A DNA stretch of 41,652 bases. It comes from an uncultured Oscillospiraceae bacterium (GTDB lineage: Bacteria; Bacillota; Clostridia; Oscillospirales; Oscillospiraceae). A program made the translations under genes and the position numbers. The DNA lies in assembly GCA_948616425.1 (NCBI GenBank), contig CAPGBJ010000100.1:1-41652 (forward strand), read 5' to 3'. Under the pieces are notes generated by a model. The model had not been told where the DNA came from. It saw only the letters and a program-made list of their open reading frames with translations, and did no database searches. Position 1 is the first letter of the stretch, and every line of letters begins with the position of its first letter. Below are positions 38,201-41,652 of this stretch, piece after piece.

Positions 38201-39436
38201 CTAGCCCGGCCGGTCGCCAGATTTTGTCCGGCGGTACACCAGAACAATGAATAGGAAAGAAACAGCCATCATGACCAAAAATAGGATGTAGGAGGAGACG
38301 TATCCCCCCGCCCGGTCGGCCATCCAGCCGGGGACGGGGCCGAAGACCACAATGCCCAGGGCATAAAGGGTCTGACTCCACTTCAATCCTTTCGCAAAGC
38401 CGGCGTCTCCCAAAAAGTCGCGGGCCCAGATGGAGTAAGACACGTTGCTCAGCGGGAGGGCCAGCCCGAAGGCGGCTGCGGCGGCGAAGGCTGTCGGGAC
38501 GCTGCCATTGGGGGCCAGACAGAGCAGCACATAGGCCAGCAGGGCCACCACATAGAGCAGATAGGTGGATAGCCGCCCGCCGAGTCGGTCGGCGAGTTCC
38601 CCATACAGCACCTTGCCCACCATAAGGGCCAGACCCACACAGGAGACCAGTGCGGCCACCGTTCCGGGGGCGAAGCCCTCTGTGCGGTAGAGCACCCCCA
38701 CATTGCTGATGCCAATTCCGGTGGGGGCCCCGGTGAGAAAGACGGCAGTCAGATACAGCCCCCAGTACAGAGACGTCATCCCCCCGGGGGCTGGGTGAGA
38801 GATGGGGGAATCAGGTTGAGCTAGGTTGCCGTGCTGGCGGTAGGGGCGCAGCCCCAGGTGGGCTGGACTGTCCCGAACCAGAATCAGGACCAGGAGGGTC
38901 AGCAGAAGGACAAATGTTCCCTCCCACCAGAATGCGGCGGTCACCCCTTGGGTCTGGATGATCCAGGTGAGAGGCCCAGGGAGTGCGATGGTGGCCAGTC
39001 CGCTGCCTGCCGAGGCTGCGCCCAGGGCAAAGGCGTTCCGATCCTGGAACCAATTGTTGATGAGCAGAGACAGGGGGATCATCCCGCCCCAGCTGTAGGC
39101 GATACCGGTAACAGCGGCCGCCCCCAGGCAGGCGGGGAGGGTAGAAGCCATTCCGAACAGAAAGCGGGACAGGGCCAACAGGAGCATGGACGCCGTGGCG
39201 GCCCGGCGGATCCCAAAGCGGGTGCAGACCTGCTCCGCAGTAAGCATACCCAGCACGATAAACAGGCTGCGGGTGGTGATGATCCAGGCTGCCTGGGTAT
39301 TGGTGAAGTGATTTTGGGCAATGATGTAGGGCTGATAGACGGAGTAGACGTTGCTCCCCAGGCCCATGACAGAAAAGAGCATGATAGCGCCCCCCAGACA
39401 GACGAGCCAGGGACGGACAGACTGGCGTGAAAACAT
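38201..39436 (-). CDS. MFS transporter (OFA/oxalate-formate-antiporter-like)
   Basis: The 411-residue protein has 12 predicted membrane helices in two six-helix halves, with an Arg/Pro-rich central loop around residues 195-215 (RDSPAHLGLRPYRQHGN). The N-terminal LGGAIMLFSVMGLGSNVYSV and the mid-region YSWGGMIPLSLLINNWFQDR resemble the OFA and monocarboxylate-type MFS group. Likely substrates are small organic anions, but this cannot be fixed from sequence. GGGAG precedes ATG 39436. It is convergent with the methyltransferase, with no terminator between, and divergent from dprA. Confidence 0.88.
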   Translation of the reverse strand: MFSRQSVRPWLVCLGGAIMLFSVMGLGSNVYSVYQPYIIAQNHFTNTQAAWIITTRSLFIVLGMLTAEQVCTRFGIRRAATASMLLLALSRFLFGMASTLPACLGAAAVTGIAYSWGGMIPLSLLINNWFQDRNAFALGAASAGSGLATIALPGPLTWIIQTQGVTAAFWWEGTFVLLLTLLVLILVRDSPAHLGLRPYRQHGNLAQPDSPISHPAPGGMTSLYWGLYLTAVFLTGAPTGIGISNVGVLYRTEGFAPGTVAALVSCVGLALMVGKVLYGELADRLGGRLSTYLLYVVALLAYVLLCLAPNGSVPTAFAAAAAFGLALPLSNVSYSIWARDFLGDAGFAKGLKWSQTLYALGIVVFGPVPGWMADRAGGYVSSYILFLVMMAVSFLFIVLVYRRTKSGDRPG

Positions 39437-39548
39437 GTGATCGCTCCCTTTTTATGGAACGGGCGGACTGGGCCGCCCTTGCGAGTACTACCATACCGTG
39501 TATGGAGAGATTTGTAAAGGGATAAATTGGAGGAGAGGGGATAGAAGG
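39437..39548. other. Divergent MFS-dprA promoter region
   Basis: 112 bp between divergent start codons. No clean -35/-10 pair is evident. A GGAGGAGAGGGG purine tract (about 39529-39542) supplies the dprA ribosome site. Confidence 0.4.
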
Positions 39549-40772
39549 ATGGCAGATCTGCAATACTGGCTGTGGCTGACCAGCCGGAAGGGGCTGGGGC
39601 CGGTAGGCGCGCTGACGGTGCTGGACCATTTTATCACCCCGGAGCGAGCCTACTATGCAGAGCAGGAGGACCTTGAAGTTCTGCCGCTGTCTCCCCTCTC
39701 CAAAAAATCCCTTCTGGATAAAAGTATGGAGGAACCCAACAGAATTTTAGGGGATTGCGACCGGCTGTCCCTGCGCATCATAACCTTTCAGGACGCTGAC
39801 TATCCCCGGCGACTGCGCCAGATTGCCGACCCGCCGATGGTGCTGTACATCAAAGGGAGGGGTTTCCGCTTTGATGAGGAGGTGGCAATTGGCGTGGTGG
39901 GCGCGCGGGCCCCTGCCCAGGTCAGTGAGAGACGGGCGGAACGCTTTGGGATGGAGCTGGCGGCCAAAGGTGGACTGGTGGTGTCTGGAATTGCCGAGGG
40001 GATTGACTGCTGTGCCGTCAAGGGGGCGCTAAAGGGGGGAGGCCGGGCGGTTTCGGTGCTGGCCGGCGGTGTGGACCGGGTGTTTCCCCCTAAGCACCGC
40101 TACCTGTATGAGGATGTGGCCGCAGCCGGGGCGCTTATCTCGGAATATCCCCCTGGCACACCTCACAGAGGGGAACACTTTCCCCCTCGAAACCGAATTC
40201 TCAGCGGCCTGTGTCTGGGGGTGCTGGCTGTGGAGTGTGAGCCCCACAGCGGCACAATGCTGACAATCAACCACGCCCTGGAGCAGGGGCGGGAGGTGTA
40301 CGCCGTTCCCATCGGCCTGGAGGAGCAGTGCGCCAGGGGCACAAATCAGCTGATTAAAGAGTTCAAGGCCAAGCTGGTGGAACGGGCAGAGGATATTTTG
40401 GAAGATTTTGTAGATCTTTACCCGATGAAATTGGCCTGCGTGGCCCCGCTGTCCCCCGAGGTGGTCAGGGCCCGGCTGGGGGGAGCGGGGGACAAGCCCC
40501 GAACCGAGCCGGCTCAGCCTGCCGGTGTGGAGAAAGAGCTGCAGGCGGAACGGGAGATGGTCTCTCGTACACAGCAGAAATCCCGCTTTACCGACGATGA
40601 GCTGGCCATCCTGACTGCCGCTGCGAAGGGCCCCCTTGCGGCAGACGAGATTGTGGAGAAGACCCAAATACCCGCCAAGCGGGTGCTGTCCGCCTTAACC
40701 ATGCTCCAGGTCCAGGGGGCCGTGGAGGAGCGGCCGGGCCGCAGATTCTACGCTCTGGTGGAGCTGGAGTGA
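39549..40772 (+). CDS. dprA: DNA-processing protein DprA
   Basis: Loads RecA on incoming single-stranded DNA during transformation. It has 407 residues. An N-terminal helical region (LQYWLWLTSRKGLGPVGALT) is followed by the Rossmann-like core with VVGARAPAQVSERRAERFGM and LVVSGIAEGIDCCAVKGAL, then VLAGGVDRVFPPKHRYLY, SEYPPGTPHRGEHFPPRNRI and AVECEPHSGTMLTI. A flexible Pro/Ala/Glu linker (about 310-345) leads to a C-terminal winged helix. The Gly-Ala-Arg in place of the usual Gly-Ser-Arg is a conservative change. I start at ATG 39549; the frame is open to 39498. Confidence 0.94.
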   Translation: MADLQYWLWLTSRKGLGPVGALTVLDHFITPERAYYAEQEDLEVLPLSPLSKKSLLDKSMEEPNRILGDCDRLSLRIITFQDADYPRRLRQIADPPMVLYIKGRGFRFDEEVAIGVVGARAPAQVSERRAERFGMELAAKGGLVVSGIAEGIDCCAVKGALKGGGRAVSVLAGGVDRVFPPKHRYLYEDVAAAGALISEYPPGTPHRGEHFPPRNRILSGLCLGVLAVECEPHSGTMLTINHALEQGREVYAVPIGLEEQCARGTNQLIKEFKAKLVERAEDILEDFVDLYPMKLACVAPLSPEVVRARLGGAGDKPRTEPAQPAGVEKELQAEREMVSRTQQKSRFTDDELAILTAAAKGPLAADEIVEKTQIPAKRVLSALTMLQVQGAVEERPGRRFYALVELE

Positions 40773-40981
40773 TGACAGCTCCCGCCTGCAGGGGGAAAAC
40801 TCCTTTACCCAAAGAGGTTTCTCCCAATTCGCTTTTGTGCTCCTCCGGGAGAAAATAGCCTTGTGATTCCCGCTCCCTACGGGAGCGGGGACACGAAAAA
40901 GAATCGGGACAAAGATTTTGTCCGCTCTCCCGAAAGACAAAGCGTAAAATGAAGTAATCAATCTCTGGAGGTAAATCCAAA
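40773..40981 (+). other. dprA-topA gap with a hairpin
   Basis: 209 bp without a gene. A perfect 9-bp stem CCCGCTCCC/GGGAGCGGG (40869-40889) lacks a T-run. No clear promoter is seen. GGAGGTAA lies about 10 bases before the topA GTG. Confidence 0.5.
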
Positions 40982-41652
40982 GTGGCAAGTAAAACAGACT
41001 TAGTGATTGTGGAGTCCCCATCCAAGGCCAAGACCATCGGCAAGTATCTGGGGCCGGGGTATGAGGTGAAGGCGTCCATGGGGCATGTCCGGGACCTGCC
41101 CAAAAGCAAGCTGAGTGTAGACATTGATGGGGGCTTTGTCCCCAACTACCAGCCCATCAAGGGCAAAGAGGATGTCATCAGCGACCTGAAGAAGGCAGCC
41201 AAACGTTCCGGCAAGGTATATCTGGCCACCGACCCTGATCGGGAGGGGGAGGCCATCTCCTGGCATCTGAAGGAGCTGCTGGGTATCCCCGACGACAAGA
41301 CCTACCGGGTGACCTTCAACGAGATCACCAAGAATGTGGTAAACCAGTCTATTGCCGCTCCTCGGGCCATCGATCAGAATTTGGTGGATGCCCAGCAGGC
41401 CCGGCGCATTCTGGACCGGATCGTGGGCTACCAGCTCTCCCCTCTGCTGTGGAAGAAGATCCGCCGGGGACTGTCCGCCGGACGGGTGCAGTCGGTGGCA
41501 CCCGACTGGTGGTGGAGCGGGAATTGGAGATTCGCGCCTTTGTCCCCCAGGAGTACTGGTCCATCGAGGCCGAATTAGAGCGTGTGGCGCCTAATCTGGG
41601 CGCTTTCAAGGCCCAGTTCCACGGGAGGGATAAGAAGATGGAGCTGGGCAGC
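40982..41652 (+). CDS. topA: DNA topoisomerase I, 3' end beyond window, one base short (frameshift)
   Basis: Type IA topoisomerase relaxing negative supercoils. GTG 40982 starts the toprim domain: DLVIVESPSKAKTIGKYLG, then the metal-binding ATDPDREGEAISWHL and LDRIVGYQLSPLLWKKI, RRGLSAGRVQSVA. After that the frame breaks at about 41499-41500. In the -1 frame the family sequence continues (TRLVVERELEIRAF, then VPQEYWSIEAELERV) to the window edge. One missing base, for example a C in GGC-ACCC, explains it. topA is normally essential in Clostridia, so a sequencing deletion is likelier than a true mutation. The catalytic tyrosine lies outside the window. Confidence 0.92.

Overview
The window is 41.7 kb of a Gram-positive, anaerobic Clostridia chromosome. 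The best fit is the Oscillospiraceae (Flavonifractor, Lawsonibacter or Pseudoflavonifractor-like). This rests on strong AGGAGG-type ribosome sites, sigma-A promoters, a Fur/PerR regulator coupled to a reverse-type rubrerythrin, a diaminopimelate-type MurE, a type-4 uracil-DNA glycosylase and a clostridial division/cell-wall (dcw) cluster. The genus is an inference from gene content.

Layout. Positions 1-4452 hold a serine and one-carbon operon: serC (cut by the left edge), an ECF transporter S subunit, serA, an exonuclease III and metF. A TVP38-type membrane protein and the perR-rubrerythrin oxidative-stress operon follow (4590-6428). A mobile element of about 10.9 kb, with no transfer genes that I recognise, then occupies roughly 6242-17250. 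It is bounded by two copies of the rubrerythrin 3' end that share a 92-bp identical core. It carries a tyrosine integrase, a small serine recombinase, a CHC2/toprim primase, a SprT-type metallopeptidase, three regulators (XRE, small Cro-like, WYL), a PH-like/SHOCT membrane protein and several unknown small genes. The primase and the gene behind it contain three in-frame TAG codons and no frameshift.

After the element come a 61-residue unknown gene and a type-4 uracil-DNA glycosylase (minus strand). The dcw cluster then runs mraZ-rsmH-ftsL-ftsI/spoVD-murE-mraY-ftsW-murG-murA-divIB-ftsZ (18610-32268); murD, murF, murC, murB and ftsA are absent from it. It has a strong promoter with MraZ-type repeats in front, a second strong promoter before ftsZ, a possible attenuator before the penicillin-binding protein, and a strong terminator at the end. 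Beyond it lie lrgAB (minus), lysA (minus) divergent from glnA, dapF, an rRNA methyltransferase gene, an MFS exporter (minus), dprA, and topA running off the right edge. lysA and dapF act in the DAP/lysine pathway that supplies MurE.

Signals not explained by standard annotation: a probable att site inside rubrerythrin, where the element restores both the reading frame and its terminator; the amber-interrupted replication genes; three evenly spaced 22-bp palindromic operators; an 18-bp perfect hairpin next to the replication genes; and two diverged copies of a ~155-bp repeat with inverted ends, each placed directly after a stop codon (ftsI and glnA). rsmH and topA are each one nucleotide short. 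In chromosomal housekeeping genes this looks more like sequencing error than biology, and it should be settled before the amber codons are interpreted.
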